Counted from the stretch's first letter, positions 46,762-56,111 are shown. The stretch: DNA of 64,000 nt from Limimaricola variabilis (GCF_014195545.1 NZ_JACIBX010000007.1:124001-188000), one strand, 5' to 3'. Program-made: numbers and translations. Notes: generated from the letters alone by a model not told the origin.

Positions 46762-47366
46762 AGCGGGCCTTCCCGGCAGCCGCGGCCATCCGTCCGGTGC
46801 CGCTGGTCCTCGGGCTGGGGCTCTTGGCGGCGGTCTGGGTGGCGCCGCTGCCGATGTGGCTCGGCTCGGCCTTCGCGGGGCACATGGCGCGGCACATGAC
46901 GCTGGTGGCGCTGGCCGCGCCGCTTCTAGTGCTGGGATGGCCCGCCCTGGGCCGGGCGCTGGCGCTGTCGCCGCTGATCGCCGCCGTGCTCGAATTCATG
47001 GTGGTCTGGGGCTGGCACCTGCCGCGCCTGCACGCGACGGCGCATCATTCGCAGCCCGTCTTCGTTCTCGAGCAGGGGAGCTTCCTGCTGGCCGGGCTGG
47101 TGGTCTGGGCCGGCTGCCTGCGCGCCGCGCATCCCCTCGCCGGGGCGGGGGGGCTGCTGCTGACCTCGATGCACATGACGCTTCTGGGTGCGCTGCTGAT
47201 CCTCGCGCCGCGCGACCTCTACGCCGCGCAACTCGGGTTGCTGCCGCAGCTGTCCGCCCAGCAGGTGGGCGGCATGATCATGCTCGGCATCGGCACGCCG
47301 GTCTATCTCGTGGCGGGGCTCGTGCTGACCGCGCGCGCCGTCAAGGAAAGGGAGATCGCGGCATGA
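46758..47366 (+). CDS. CtaG-like caa3 oxidase assembly protein
   Basis: 202-residue polytopic membrane protein with about six helices, of the caa3-oxidase-assembly CtaG type (not the Cox11 copper chaperone type). Conserved membrane histidines are visible in FAGHMARHMTLVALAAPLLVLG (about residues 33-54), VWGWHLPRLHATAHHSQP and SMHMTLLGALLIL, likely copper or haem ligands. It overlaps the upstream gene (ATGA) and the cytochrome c gene downstream (4 bases). Confidence 0.88.
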   Translation: MKRAFPAAAAIRPVPLVLGLGLLAAVWVAPLPMWLGSAFAGHMARHMTLVALAAPLLVLGWPALGRALALSPLIAAVLEFMVVWGWHLPRLHATAHHSQPVFVLEQGSFLLAGLVVWAGCLRAAHPLAGAGGLLLTSMHMTLLGALLILAPRDLYAAQLGLLPQLSAQQVGGMIMLGIGTPVYLVAGLVLTARAVKEREIAA

Positions 47367-48514
47367 AGCAGCGGACGCGGACGGTCCTCTACACCCTCGG
47401 CGCGCTCGGTCTCGCAGGGGCGGTGGCCGGCGGTGCCACCGTCGCGCTCGGCCTCTATAACGTCTCGGCCCGGGCCGGGCATTTCGCACCGGTCTACTGG
47501 GCGCTGCACACCACCTATCGCAACGCGGTCGAACTCTATTCCGGGGCGCCGGAGACCCCGGCGCCCAACCTCGACGACCCGGCGCTGATCGAGCTCGGCG
47601 CGCGGCATTTCGAGACCGCCTGCGCCATGTGCCACGCCGTGCCGGGCCAGACCCGCAGCGCCACCGTGCGCGGGATGAACCCGGTGCCGCCGCATATCGA
47701 GGAGGCGGTTGGAACGTGGGACCCCGAGGAGCTTCACTGGATCCTCTACGAGGGCGTGAAGATGTCGGGCATGCCGCAATGGCCCTCGGTGCGCGAGGAC
47801 GACGTCTGGGCCGGCGTCGCCTATCTGCGCGCGATCCAGAACGGCGCGGTGACGCCCGAGCAGCAGGCCGAGCTGACGGCGCGCGAGGAGACGGACGGTC
47901 CGGAGGGCGCGGCCTTCTGCGCCGGCTGTCACGGCGGTACCGAGGCGCATGTGCCGCGGCTCGACATCTTCGACGCGGACTACATCGAGGCGGCGCTGCT
48001 GGCCTATCGCGAGGGGCGGCGACAGAGCGGGATCATGCAGCACGCGGCCAGCCTGACCGACCCGGAACAGCTCCGCGAATTGGCGGTCTGGTTCGCGGAA
48101 GAGGTGCCTGCGCCCGAACGGCGGCGTCACGAGGCCTCGGTCGAGACGCTGGAGACCGGCGCGCAACTGGCGCGGGCGGGCGATGACGACGTGCCGGCCT
48201 GCACCGCCTGCCACGGCCCTGGCCCGCGCGACCTGTCGGGTTTTGGCGGCGAGGTGCTGGAGGGGAAGTTCCCGCCGCTCGCCGGGCAGGACGAGGCCTA
48301 TCTGATCACCCAGCTCCGGCTGTGGCGCGACGGCGTGCGCGGCGGCACCGAGGCACATGATCTGATGCGCGTCGCGGCGCAGGAGCTGGAGGAGGCGGAG
48401 ATCGAGGCGCTGGCGGCCTGGTATGCCGCGCTCGACCCTGCCACCGGAGAGCTGGCGCCGGGTGAAACCGGTGCCTCCGCGCCGAACCCGCTGCGCCAAG
48501 CCTCCGATCACTGA
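47363..48514 (+). CDS. Triheme cytochrome c of the caa3 oxidase cluster
   Basis: 383-residue exported cytochrome with an N-terminal signal anchor (TLGALGLAGAVAGGATVALGLY, residues 11-32). Three CxxCH haem motifs: CAMCH (about residue 87), CAGCH (about 190) and CTACH (about 280), arranged as three cytochrome c domains. Distal Met ligand candidates are MSGMP and IMQHA. It may be the electron donor or feeder to the oxidase CuA/haem c subunit. The ATG overlaps the CtaG-like gene stop, completing a five-gene cluster. Confidence 0.88.
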   Translation: MKQRTRTVLYTLGALGLAGAVAGGATVALGLYNVSARAGHFAPVYWALHTTYRNAVELYSGAPETPAPNLDDPALIELGARHFETACAMCHAVPGQTRSATVRGMNPVPPHIEEAVGTWDPEELHWILYEGVKMSGMPQWPSVREDDVWAGVAYLRAIQNGAVTPEQQAELTAREETDGPEGAAFCAGCHGGTEAHVPRLDIFDADYIEAALLAYREGRRQSGIMQHAASLTDPEQLRELAVWFAEEVPAPERRRHEASVETLETGAQLARAGDDDVPACTACHGPGPRDLSGFGGEVLEGKFPPLAGQDEAYLITQLRLWRDGVRGGTEAHDLMRVAAQELEEAEIEALAAWYAALDPATGELAPGETGASAPNPLRQASDH

Positions 48515-48622
48515 AACTGTTGCGAAGCCTGACATTTTGGTGTGTTGCGGCCGAGAGGCGGTGCAGGCAGTAAGCTGCAGGGACCGGGCACCGCAGCCCG
48601 GAGGCATCGCTGGGAGGGCGGC

Positions 48623-49840
48623 ATGACGCGGATGATGACGGCAATCGGGGCGCTGCTGATCGCGGGCACCGCGCAGGCGCAGGACGGCGACGTGCTGCTC
48701 GCGATGAGCTGGGACGAGATCGTCGAGACCGCGCGCGGCGGCGAGGTCAACGTCTTCATGTGGGGCGGCGCCGACACCATCAACGCCTATGTCTCCGATC
48801 ATATCGGCGGCATCCTGGCGGATGAGTACGACATCACCCTCAACCGCGTGCCGCTGGCCGACACGGCCGAGGCGGTCAACATCGTGCTGGGCGAGGTCGA
48901 GGCCGGGGCCGGCATGGACGCCGGTGCGGTCGACATGATCTGGATCAACGGCGAGAATTTCCGCACCATGAAGCAAGGCGATCTCGTCTGGTGCGGCTAT
49001 GTCGACAAGCTGCCCAATGCGAGCCTCGTCGATTTCGAGAACCCTGCCATCGCCAATGATTTCGGGGTCCCGGTCGAGGGTTGCGAAGTGCCGTGGAGCC
49101 GGGTGCAGTTCGCCTTTGCGCATGACACCGCCCGCACGCCGGAGCCGCCGCGCTCGATCCCCGAGCTGCTCGACTGGATCGAAGCCAATCCCGGCCGCTT
49201 CACCTATCCTGCGCCGCCCGATTTCACCGGCGCGGCCTTCGTGCGCCACGTCTTCACCCATGCGGCGGGCGGGGCGGACGCGCTGGTCGGCCCGTTCGAT
49301 CAGGAAAAGTTCGACGCGGTGGCGGCGGACACCTGGGAAATCCTGAACGGCATCGAGCCGCATCTTTGGCGCGAAGGGGTGACCTACCCGACCTCGATCA
49401 CCCAGCTGCAGCAGATGTTCGCCAACCAGGAGGTGGACCTGTTCTTCACCTATGACCCGGCCGAGATCGGCACGGCGGTGGAGAACGGCATCTTCCCCGA
49501 GACCGCGATGTCCTATGGGCTGAGCGACGGCACACTGGCCAACACCAACTACATGGCGATCCCCGTGAACGCTGCCAACAAGGCGGCCGCGATGGTCACC
49601 CAGAACCTGCTGCTGTCGGGCGAGGCGCAGCTCGAGAAGGCCCAGCCCGAGATCTGGGGTGCGGCCGCCGTGATCGAGCCGTCGCGCGCCTCGGCCGAGG
49701 TGCAGGAGGGTTTCGCGACGCTCGAACGCCACCCCTCGGTGGTTCCGGTCGAAGAGCTGGGGCAGGCGGCGCTGCCCGAGCTTACCCCCGACTGGACCCG
49801 CGCGATCGAGGATGGCTGGATCCGCAACGTCGGCAATTGA
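48623..49840 (+). CDS. YnjB-like ABC transporter substrate-binding protein
   Basis: 405-residue periplasmic binding protein with a signal peptide (MMTAIGALLIAGTAQAQ). It belongs to the YnjB-type family (COG4134-like): VFMWGGADTINAYVSDHIGG near the start and LLSGEAQLEKAQPEIWGAAAVI toward the end. E. coli YnjBCD has no established substrate. The two permeases and ATPase follow directly, so this is a complete importer. The permease start at 49812 overlaps this gene by 29 bases. Confidence 0.88.
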   Translation: MTRMMTAIGALLIAGTAQAQDGDVLLAMSWDEIVETARGGEVNVFMWGGADTINAYVSDHIGGILADEYDITLNRVPLADTAEAVNIVLGEVEAGAGMDAGAVDMIWINGENFRTMKQGDLVWCGYVDKLPNASLVDFENPAIANDFGVPVEGCEVPWSRVQFAFAHDTARTPEPPRSIPELLDWIEANPGRFTYPAPPDFTGAAFVRHVFTHAAGGADALVGPFDQEKFDAVAADTWEILNGIEPHLWREGVTYPTSITQLQQMFANQEVDLFFTYDPAEIGTAVENGIFPETAMSYGLSDGTLANTNYMAIPVNAANKAAAMVTQNLLLSGEAQLEKAQPEIWGAAAVIEPSRASAEVQEGFATLERHPSVVPVEELGQAALPELTPDWTRAIEDGWIRNVGN

Positions 49841-50669
49841 GGTGATCGGGCGCGGGCATCCATGGCTGTCGCTCGCGCCCGCGCTTTGCGTGATCGCGGT
49901 GCTGTTCGGCGGCGGCCTCGTGCTGGGGCTCGCGGGCTCCCTCGGCATGGGGCGCGGCGGCGTCAGTTTGGACGCGTGGATCGCGGTGCTGTCGGAAGGG
50001 CGGGTCTGGCGTTCGCTCGGCCTGTCGCTCTGGATCGCCTTCGCCTCGACCGCGCTTGCCTGCCTCATCGGTCTCGGCGCCGCGCTGCTGCTGCGCCGCC
50101 GGTTTCCGGGGCAGGGGCTGGCGCGGCTGCTGTTCCAGATCAACCTGACCATCCCGCACGCGGTCGGCGCGCTGGGCATCCTGTGGCTGCTGTCGCAATC
50201 TGGCTTCGTCTCGCGGCTGTCGGCGGGCGCCGGGCTGATCGACGGTCCGGCCGGGTTTCCGGCGCTGACGCAGGATCGTTTCGCCATCGGCATCATCGCC
50301 CATTACGTCTGGAAGGAGGTGCCCTTCATCGGGCTGATCCTGCTGGCCAACATGCAGTCGCTTGGTGACGATCCCGAAAGCGCGGCACGGTCCCTTGGCG
50401 CGTCGCCCTTCGCGGCGATGCGGCTGGTGCTCCTGCCGCTGCTGATGCCGGCGCTGATCCGTGCGGGCGCCATCGTCTTCGCGTTCTCCTTCGGAGCGTG
50501 GGAGGTGCCGGTGCTGTTGGGCCAGAGCGCGCCCGTGGCTCTGCCGGTGCTGGCGTGGCAGCGCTTCACCGATCCCGACCTCGCGACACGGCCAGAGGCG
50601 ATGGCGATCGCGATGCTGATCGCGCTGGTGGCGGCGCTGCTCATTCGCGTCGCGATGGTGCGGCGATGA
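49812..50669 (+). CDS. ABC transporter permease (first half of YnjC-like system)
   Basis: 285 residues with about six transmembrane helices. The EAA-type loop that docks to the ATPase is DDPESAARSLGASPFAAMRL (about residues 188-207). In E. coli YnjC both permease halves are fused; here they are separate genes. The start lies within the binding-protein 3' end, and the stop overlaps the second permease (ATGA). Confidence 0.9.
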   Translation: MAGSATSAIEVIGRGHPWLSLAPALCVIAVLFGGGLVLGLAGSLGMGRGGVSLDAWIAVLSEGRVWRSLGLSLWIAFASTALACLIGLGAALLLRRRFPGQGLARLLFQINLTIPHAVGALGILWLLSQSGFVSRLSAGAGLIDGPAGFPALTQDRFAIGIIAHYVWKEVPFIGLILLANMQSLGDDPESAARSLGASPFAAMRLVLLPLLMPALIRAGAIVFAFSFGAWEVPVLLGQSAPVALPVLAWQRFTDPDLATRPEAMAIAMLIALVAALLIRVAMVRR

Positions 50670-51463
50670 GCGCGCGCTGGCGGCTGGTGCTCGGCCTCAT
50701 GCTGGTCGTCGCGTCCATGGCGCCGCTGCTGCCGCTCGGGCTGTGGTCGGTGGCGCGGGGCTGGTACTTTCCGCAGATCCTGCCCGCCACATGGACGCTG
50801 GAGCCCTGGGCGCGGGCGCTGTCGCCACGCTCGGACATCCCCGAAGCCTTCGTGACGACCACCGCCATCGCGCTCGCGGCGGCAGCGCTGTCGCTGGTCT
50901 TGGGCATTCCTGCGGGGCGGGCGCTGGGGCTTTACCGCTTCCGCGGCAAGGCGCTGGTCGAGCTGGCGCTGCTGGCGCCGGTGATCGTGCCGGGCATCGC
51001 CGTCGGGCTGGGCATCCACGGCGTGTTCCTGCGGCTGGGCCTGACCAATTCGGCGCTGGGGGTGGTGCTGGTGCATCTGGTGCCGACGCTGCCCTATGTG
51101 GTCTTCGTGATGTCGGGCGTCTTCGCCAATTACGACGCCGCCGCCGAGGCGCAGGCGCGCAGTCTCGGCGCCCGGCCGCTGCAGGTGCTGTGGCACGTGA
51201 TGCTGCCGGCGATCGCGCCGGGCGTCGCGGTGGCCGGGCTCTTCGCCTTTCTCGTGTCGTGGTCGCAATACATCCTGACGCTGACCATCGGCGGCGGGCG
51301 GGTGGTGACGCTGCCCCTGCTGCTCTATGCGCAGGCCGGTGCGGGGCGCAACGACCAGGCCGGGGTGCTGGCGGTGCTGAGCCTCGCGCCCGGTCTCGTC
51401 ATCCTCGCGCTGGTGGCGCGCCGGATCACCGGGCGCGGCGTGATGATCGGAGGCGCGGGATGA
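50666..51463 (+). CDS. ABC transporter permease (second half of YnjC-like system)
   Basis: 265 residues with about six transmembrane helices and an EAA loop at DAAAEAQARSLGARPLQVLW (about residues 154-173). Resembles thiamine/iron type permease halves. Overlaps the first permease and the ATPase gene by 4 bases each, giving strict translational coupling. Confidence 0.9.
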   Translation: MSARWRLVLGLMLVVASMAPLLPLGLWSVARGWYFPQILPATWTLEPWARALSPRSDIPEAFVTTTAIALAAAALSLVLGIPAGRALGLYRFRGKALVELALLAPVIVPGIAVGLGIHGVFLRLGLTNSALGVVLVHLVPTLPYVVFVMSGVFANYDAAAEAQARSLGARPLQVLWHVMLPAIAPGVAVAGLFAFLVSWSQYILTLTIGGGRVVTLPLLLYAQAGAGRNDQAGVLAVLSLAPGLVILALVARRITGRGVMIGGAG

Positions 51464-52497
51464 CAGGATTGACGCTCGATCGGCTGTCGTTGCGCCATCC
51501 CGGCGCGGCGCGGCCCGCGCTGGAGGAGCTGTCGCTCGAGATGGCGCAGGGCGAGATGCTCGCGCTGCTCGGCCCCTCGGGCTGCGGCAAGACCACGGCG
51601 CTTCGGGTCGTCGCGGGACTGATCCAACCGGATTCCGGCGACGTGCGCTTCGACGGAGCATCGGTTCTGCACCTTCCGCCCGAACGGCGCGAGGCGGTGC
51701 TGGTGTTCCAATCGGGCCAGCTTTTCGCCCATATGGACGTGGCCACCAATGTCGGCTTCGGGCTGCGGATGCAAAGACGGCCCCGGGCCGAAATCGCGGA
51801 GCGCGTCGCCGAGGCGCTCGACCAGGTTCAGCTGCGCGACCTCGGCCATCGCCAGCCGCACGAGCTGTCGGGCGGGCAGCGGCAGCGCGTGGCGCTGGCC
51901 AGGGCGCTGGTGCTCAAGCCCGGCCTGCTGCTGCTCGACGAGCCGCTGTCGTCGCTCGACGCCCATCTGCGCGGCGAGATGCGCGGGCTGATCCGCAGGC
52001 TGCAGCGCGAAACCGGCATCACCACGCTGGTCGTGACCCACGACCAGGAGGAGGCCGCGGTGCTGGGCGACCGGGTGGCCCTTATGCTGGGCGGCCGCAT
52101 CCGCCAAGTCGGCGCCGGCGCGGCGCTTTGGAACCGGCCCGCCGATCTCGACGTGGCGCGCTTCTTCGGCGGCTGCAACTTCATCCCCGGCCGGTCGGCC
52201 GGCGGGCGGTTCGACTGCGCGCTGGGCCAGCTCGCGCTGCCGCCGGGGGCGCCCGAGGGCGAGGGCTGCCTGACCTTGAGACCCGAGGCGATCGAGCCGG
52301 GCGAGGGGCCGAACGCGGTGACGGTGCAGGTGCTCGAGACACGGTTCGAAGGGCTGCTGACCCGGATCACCGCCGAGGCGGGCGGCCTGCGGCTCGAGGC
52401 CCTGATGCGGGCGGGCGCGGCGCGCGGCGCGGCACCGGGGCGCGCGCTGCGCTGGCGGCTGCCGGCCGAGGCGCTCTGGGTGCTGCCCGGTGTCTGA
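51460..52497 (+). CDS. ABC transporter ATP-binding protein (YnjD-like)
   Basis: 345-residue ATPase. Walker A GPSGCGKTT (about residues 38-46), Q-loop VFQSGQLFAHM, signature LSGGQRQRVALARAL (about 137), Walker B LLLLDEPLSSLDAH, and switch His VVTHDQEEA. A C-terminal TOBE-like domain (about 245-345) is present, as in sugar, sulfate and polyamine importers; E. coli YnjD is shorter and lacks it. It completes the four-gene operon. Confidence 0.92.
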   Translation: MTGLTLDRLSLRHPGAARPALEELSLEMAQGEMLALLGPSGCGKTTALRVVAGLIQPDSGDVRFDGASVLHLPPERREAVLVFQSGQLFAHMDVATNVGFGLRMQRRPRAEIAERVAEALDQVQLRDLGHRQPHELSGGQRQRVALARALVLKPGLLLLDEPLSSLDAHLRGEMRGLIRRLQRETGITTLVVTHDQEEAAVLGDRVALMLGGRIRQVGAGAALWNRPADLDVARFFGGCNFIPGRSAGGRFDCALGQLALPPGAPEGEGCLTLRPEAIEPGEGPNAVTVQVLETRFEGLLTRITAEAGGLRLEALMRAGAARGAAPGRALRWRLPAEALWVLPGV

Positions 52498-52587
52498 CCC
52501 TGACACATTGCCGCACGACCAAGTGAGAGCGCCGGCAGTGACGCGGCGCGGCGCGACTGCTAGCCTCGCGGCTTACAAGGAGGCCCG

Positions 52588-53343
52588 ATGTTCTCAGCCG
52601 AAATGATCCTCGACGCGACCCTGCTGCCGGCGATGATGATCGCCCTGTCGGCCGGGCTGCTGTCATTCCTCAGCCCATGCGTTCTGCCGATCGTGCCGCC
52701 CTATCTCGCCTATATGGGTGGGGTGTCTGTAACCGAGCTGTCGGCGCCGGCGCGCGATAGGCGGCGGGTGATGACCGCGGCGCTGTTCTTCGTTCTGGGC
52801 CTGTCGACGGTGTTCCTGCTGCTCGGGGTCGCCTTCTCGGCGCTGGGCCGCGCGCTGCTGCAGTTCCAGGACTGGTTCAACCTGATCGCCGGGGTCACCA
52901 TCATGGTGTTCGGCGCGCATTTCACCGGCGTGATCCGCATCCCGTTCCTCGATCGCGAGGCGCGTCTTTCGGGCGGCGACCGCGGCGGATCGGCCTTTGG
53001 CGCCTACGTGCTGGGGCTGGCCTTCGCCTTTGGCTGGACGCCGTGCCTCGGTCCGATCCTCGGCACCATCCTCGGTCTCGCCGCGACCGAGGCCGACGTC
53101 ACGCGCGGGGCGCTGCTGCTGGCGATCTACGCCGCCGGGCTGGGCATTCCCTTCCTGCTCTTCGCCGCCTTCTTCCCGCGCCTGACCGGCGTCATGGGCT
53201 GGATGAAGCGGCATATGGGCCGGATCGAGCGGACCTCGGGACTGCTGCTGTGGACGGTCGGCCTGATGATGCTGACCGGGCAGTTCTCGGATTTCAGCTT
53301 CTGGCTGCTCGAAACCTTCCCGGCGCTGGCCGCGCTCGGCTGA
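52588..53343 (+). CDS. ccdA: Cytochrome c biogenesis protein CcdA
   Basis: 251-residue inner-membrane thiol-disulfide transporter that passes electrons from cytosolic thioredoxin to periplasmic CcmG/CcmH. Six transmembrane helices. The redox pair is LSFLSPCVLPIVPPYLAYMGG (Cys at about residue 31) and FGWTPCLGPILGTILG (about 152), in the inverted-repeat positions typical of CcdA. GGAGG precedes the ATG. It supports the Ccm and oxidase genes in this window, though it lies 41 kb from ccmH. Confidence 0.93.
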   Translation: MFSAEMILDATLLPAMMIALSAGLLSFLSPCVLPIVPPYLAYMGGVSVTELSAPARDRRRVMTAALFFVLGLSTVFLLLGVAFSALGRALLQFQDWFNLIAGVTIMVFGAHFTGVIRIPFLDREARLSGGDRGGSAFGAYVLGLAFAFGWTPCLGPILGTILGLAATEADVTRGALLLAIYAAGLGIPFLLFAAFFPRLTGVMGWMKRHMGRIERTSGLLLWTVGLMMLTGQFSDFSFWLLETFPALAALG

Positions 53344-53408
53344 CGCCCCGGATGGGCCTTATGGACGCCCGTTTCCTCCTCTAGTCTGGGCCCGAGAGGA
53401 GAGCGGCG

Positions 53409-54638
53409 ATGGATGGATCGACTACCGGGCGGGTGCGGCGGCGGATCGTGTTCTACGTGCCGGGCTTCGATCCCATCCACCCAAGGCGCTATCGCGAGCT
53501 CTACCGCCGCGAGGCGGCGGCGCAGGCGGAAATCTCGGACATCGACATCACGTTGTCGGCGGCGCAGGGGCGCCGTTTTGGCTGGGACGTGACGGCGCGG
53601 ATCGAGGGCGCCGAGGTGCGCTCCGAATTCGAGGTGCTGGTCTGGTCGGACATCGTGCGTGACCAGATGCGCGGCGGCGTAGCCGCGACTTATCTCCAGC
53701 TCCTGCGCACGGCCTGGACCTATATCGGCTCGGGCGCGCTGCGCCGATTGATGCGGCTGCGCAAGGGGCCGGTGATCGCCGCGCTTTACCCGGTGGCGAT
53801 GCTGCTTATGCAACTTGGCCTCGCGCTGGCCGCGGGCGCGCTGGCGGGGCGCGCGGCGGCTTGGGGCGCGACGCGGCTGGGGGTGCCGGGTGTGATCGCC
53901 TACTGGCCCGTGCTGGTGGCAGTCTGCTGGGCGCTGCTGGAGTGGTTCCGGCGCCACGATCGCCGCTTCTTCGCCTATTACCTGATGCATGACTACGCCT
54001 TCGCCGCGCGCTGGGGCGGGGCCAACCCGGACGCGCTCGAGGCGCGGCTGGCGCTGTTCGAGAACCGGATCGCGGCGGCGCTGCGCGAGGACGTGGACGA
54101 GGTGCTGGTAGTGGGTCACTCCTCCGGCGCCCATCTCGCCGTCTCGGTCCTGTCGGACCTCATCCGTGCCGGGCGGCGGCCCGAGGGCGGGCCGAGCCTC
54201 GGCTTCCTGTCGCTGGGGCAGGTTGTGCCGATGATGTCCTTCCTGCCGCGCGCGGCGCGGCTGCGCGCCGACCTCGCCTATCTGAGCGCGCGGGACGAGC
54301 TTGCCTGGGTCGACGTCACCGCGCCGGGTGACGGCTGCGCTTTCGCGCTATGCGACCCGGTGGCCGTGTCAGGCGTGGCGCCGGACCATCAGCGCTGGCC
54401 TCTGGTGATCTCCGCGGCCTTCACGCAGACGCTCAGCCCGGCGCGCTGGCGGGAACTGCGCTGGCGCTTCTTTCGGCTGCACTTCCAGTATCTTTGCGCC
54501 TTCGACCGGCCCGGCGATTACGATTATTTCCGCGTTACTGCCGGTCCGCTGACGCTGGCGGACCGCTTCGCGGGGCGCGCCGCCTCGCGTTCCGCGATCC
54601 GCCGCGCCCTGTCGCCGCACGTCACCACCGCCGCATGA
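53409..54638 (+). CDS. Membrane protein with alpha/beta-hydrolase-like domain
   Basis: 409 residues, family not confidently recognised. The N-terminus RRIVFYVPGFDPIHPRRYRE resembles the first strand and oxyanion region of alpha/beta hydrolases. Two transmembrane segments (about residues 118-145 and 155-178) interrupt the fold. The nucleophile elbow is VLVVGHSSGAHLAVSVLS (Ser at about residue 238). A downstream LDYVTAPGDGCAF-like VDVTAPGDGCAF (Asp) and late FRLHFQYL (His) could complete a triad. It overlaps the P450 gene by 4 bases, suggesting a shared lipid-like substrate pathway. Confidence 0.7.
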   Translation: MDGSTTGRVRRRIVFYVPGFDPIHPRRYRELYRREAAAQAEISDIDITLSAAQGRRFGWDVTARIEGAEVRSEFEVLVWSDIVRDQMRGGVAATYLQLLRTAWTYIGSGALRRLMRLRKGPVIAALYPVAMLLMQLGLALAAGALAGRAAAWGATRLGVPGVIAYWPVLVAVCWALLEWFRRHDRRFFAYYLMHDYAFAARWGGANPDALEARLALFENRIAAALREDVDEVLVVGHSSGAHLAVSVLSDLIRAGRRPEGGPSLGFLSLGQVVPMMSFLPRAARLRADLAYLSARDELAWVDVTAPGDGCAFALCDPVAVSGVAPDHQRWPLVISAAFTQTLSPARWRELRWRFFRLHFQYLCAFDRPGDYDYFRVTAGPLTLADRFAGRAASRSAIRRALSPHVTTAA

Positions 54639-56005
54639 GCCCGCTGCCGCCCAAACCGGTGCCGCGCGCGGCCCGGGTGTCGCTGTGGCGACATCTGCGG
54701 CTGTTCAGGGCCGACATTCTCTCGGCCCAGCCGGCGCGGCTCTACCGCGCCTGGATGGCCGATTTCCGCACGCCGTTCTTCCGCTCGGTGATGGTCAACG
54801 ACCCGGCGCTGCTGCGGCTGGTGCTGAAGGAGCGGCCGCGCGACTTTCCGAAATCCGACCGGATCGCCGCCGGGCTGCGGCCGCTTCTCGGCCATTCGGT
54901 CTTTCTCACCAATGGCGAGCAATGGGAGCGGCAGCGGCGGATCATCGACCCGGCGTTTGAGGGCGGACGCCTGCGCGAGAGTTTCGCCGCGATGCTGGCC
55001 GCCGGGGAGGCGGCCGCCGCGCGGCTCGCGCCGCTGGCCGATGGCCGTCCGGTCGAGATCGAACCGCAGGCGAGCCATGCCGCAGCCGACGTGATCTTTC
55101 GCACGCTGTTCTCGATCCCGATCGAGCACGAGGTGGCGGCCGCCACCTTCGCCGCCTTCCATGCCCATCAACGCAGCCAGCCGCTGCTCAATCTCGCGGC
55201 CTTCGTGAAGGGGCCGGGCTGGATGCCCCGGCTGCATTCGCGCCGGACGCGGGCCACAGCGCGCGAGATCCGGGCGCTGATTGCTAGGCTGGTCGAGGCG
55301 CGGGCGCGGGACATCGCCGAAGGCCGCGCGCCATCGGACCTCGCCACCAAGATCATGACCACGCCGGACCCGGAGAGCGGAGAGACCTTTTCCTCGGCGG
55401 AGATGGTCGATCAGGTGGCGATCTTCTTCCTCGCCGGGCACGAAACCAGCGCAGCGAGCCTGGCCTGGACGCTCTATCTGCTCGCAACGCATCCCGAGTT
55501 ACAGGAGCGCGCCGCCGAGGAGGCGAGGGGGTTCGACGGGACGTTCTCGGCGCTGTCGGGGCTGAGGCTGATCCGCGACGTCACGCGCGAGGCGCTGCGG
55601 CTCTACCCGCCGGTGCCGATGATGGTGCGCGAGATGACGCGCCCGGAGCGGTTCCGCGACCGGGCGCTCGGACGCGGCACGCAGGTGGTGCTGTCGCCAT
55701 GGCACCTGCATCGGCACGAACGGCTCTGGCGCGATCCGGACGTCTTCGATCCCGATCGCTGGAGCAGGCCCGAGGCCAGGGAGAGCGCCCGTGCCGCCTA
55801 CATGCCGTTCAGCGCCGGTCCCCGCGTCTGTCCCGGCGCGGGCTTTGCCATGGCCGAGGCGGCGGTGCTGCTGGCGGCGCTGCTGCGGCGCTATAGCTTC
55901 GAGCCGGTCGAGGGCGACGTGCCGGTGCCGGTGGCCCAGCTGACGGTCCGATCGAAAGGCGGGATCAGGTTGCGGGTGACCGAGCGGGGTCAGGGAAACC
56001 CCTGA
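54635..56005 (+). CDS. Cytochrome P450
   Basis: 456-residue monooxygenase. The oxygen-binding I-helix is FFLAGHETSAASLAW, the ExxR pair is in EALRLYPPVPMMVREM, and the haem-thiolate loop is FSAGPRVCPGAGFAMAEA with axial Cys399. No membrane anchor, so probably soluble; a ferredoxin/reductase partner is not adjacent. The layout resembles CYP families acting on fatty acids or isoprenoids, but no subfamily is assigned. It is translationally coupled to the upstream hydrolase-like gene (ATGA). Confidence 0.93.
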   Translation: MSPLPPKPVPRAARVSLWRHLRLFRADILSAQPARLYRAWMADFRTPFFRSVMVNDPALLRLVLKERPRDFPKSDRIAAGLRPLLGHSVFLTNGEQWERQRRIIDPAFEGGRLRESFAAMLAAGEAAAARLAPLADGRPVEIEPQASHAAADVIFRTLFSIPIEHEVAAATFAAFHAHQRSQPLLNLAAFVKGPGWMPRLHSRRTRATAREIRALIARLVEARARDIAEGRAPSDLATKIMTTPDPESGETFSSAEMVDQVAIFFLAGHETSAASLAWTLYLLATHPELQERAAEEARGFDGTFSALSGLRLIRDVTREALRLYPPVPMMVREMTRPERFRDRALGRGTQVVLSPWHLHRHERLWRDPDVFDPDRWSRPEARESARAAYMPFSAGPRVCPGAGFAMAEAAVLLAALLRRYSFEPVEGDVPVPVAQLTVRSKGGIRLRVTERGQGNP

Positions 56006-56111
56006 GGTCTGCCAGTTCGTAAGCGGGGAAAGGGGCGGCGTGCGGCGGGGTGCGCGGTCCAAGTCGGCCAATTCTGGCAGGGCGGCCAGGCCTCGACCCG
56101 GCGCGTCGCCC

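Noticed and set aside
47303-50296. Long minus-strand open frame opposite cytochrome c, YnjB-like and permease genes
   Set aside because: Low-complexity Arg/His/Gly composition typical of antisense reading in GC-rich DNA; overlaps three solid genes.
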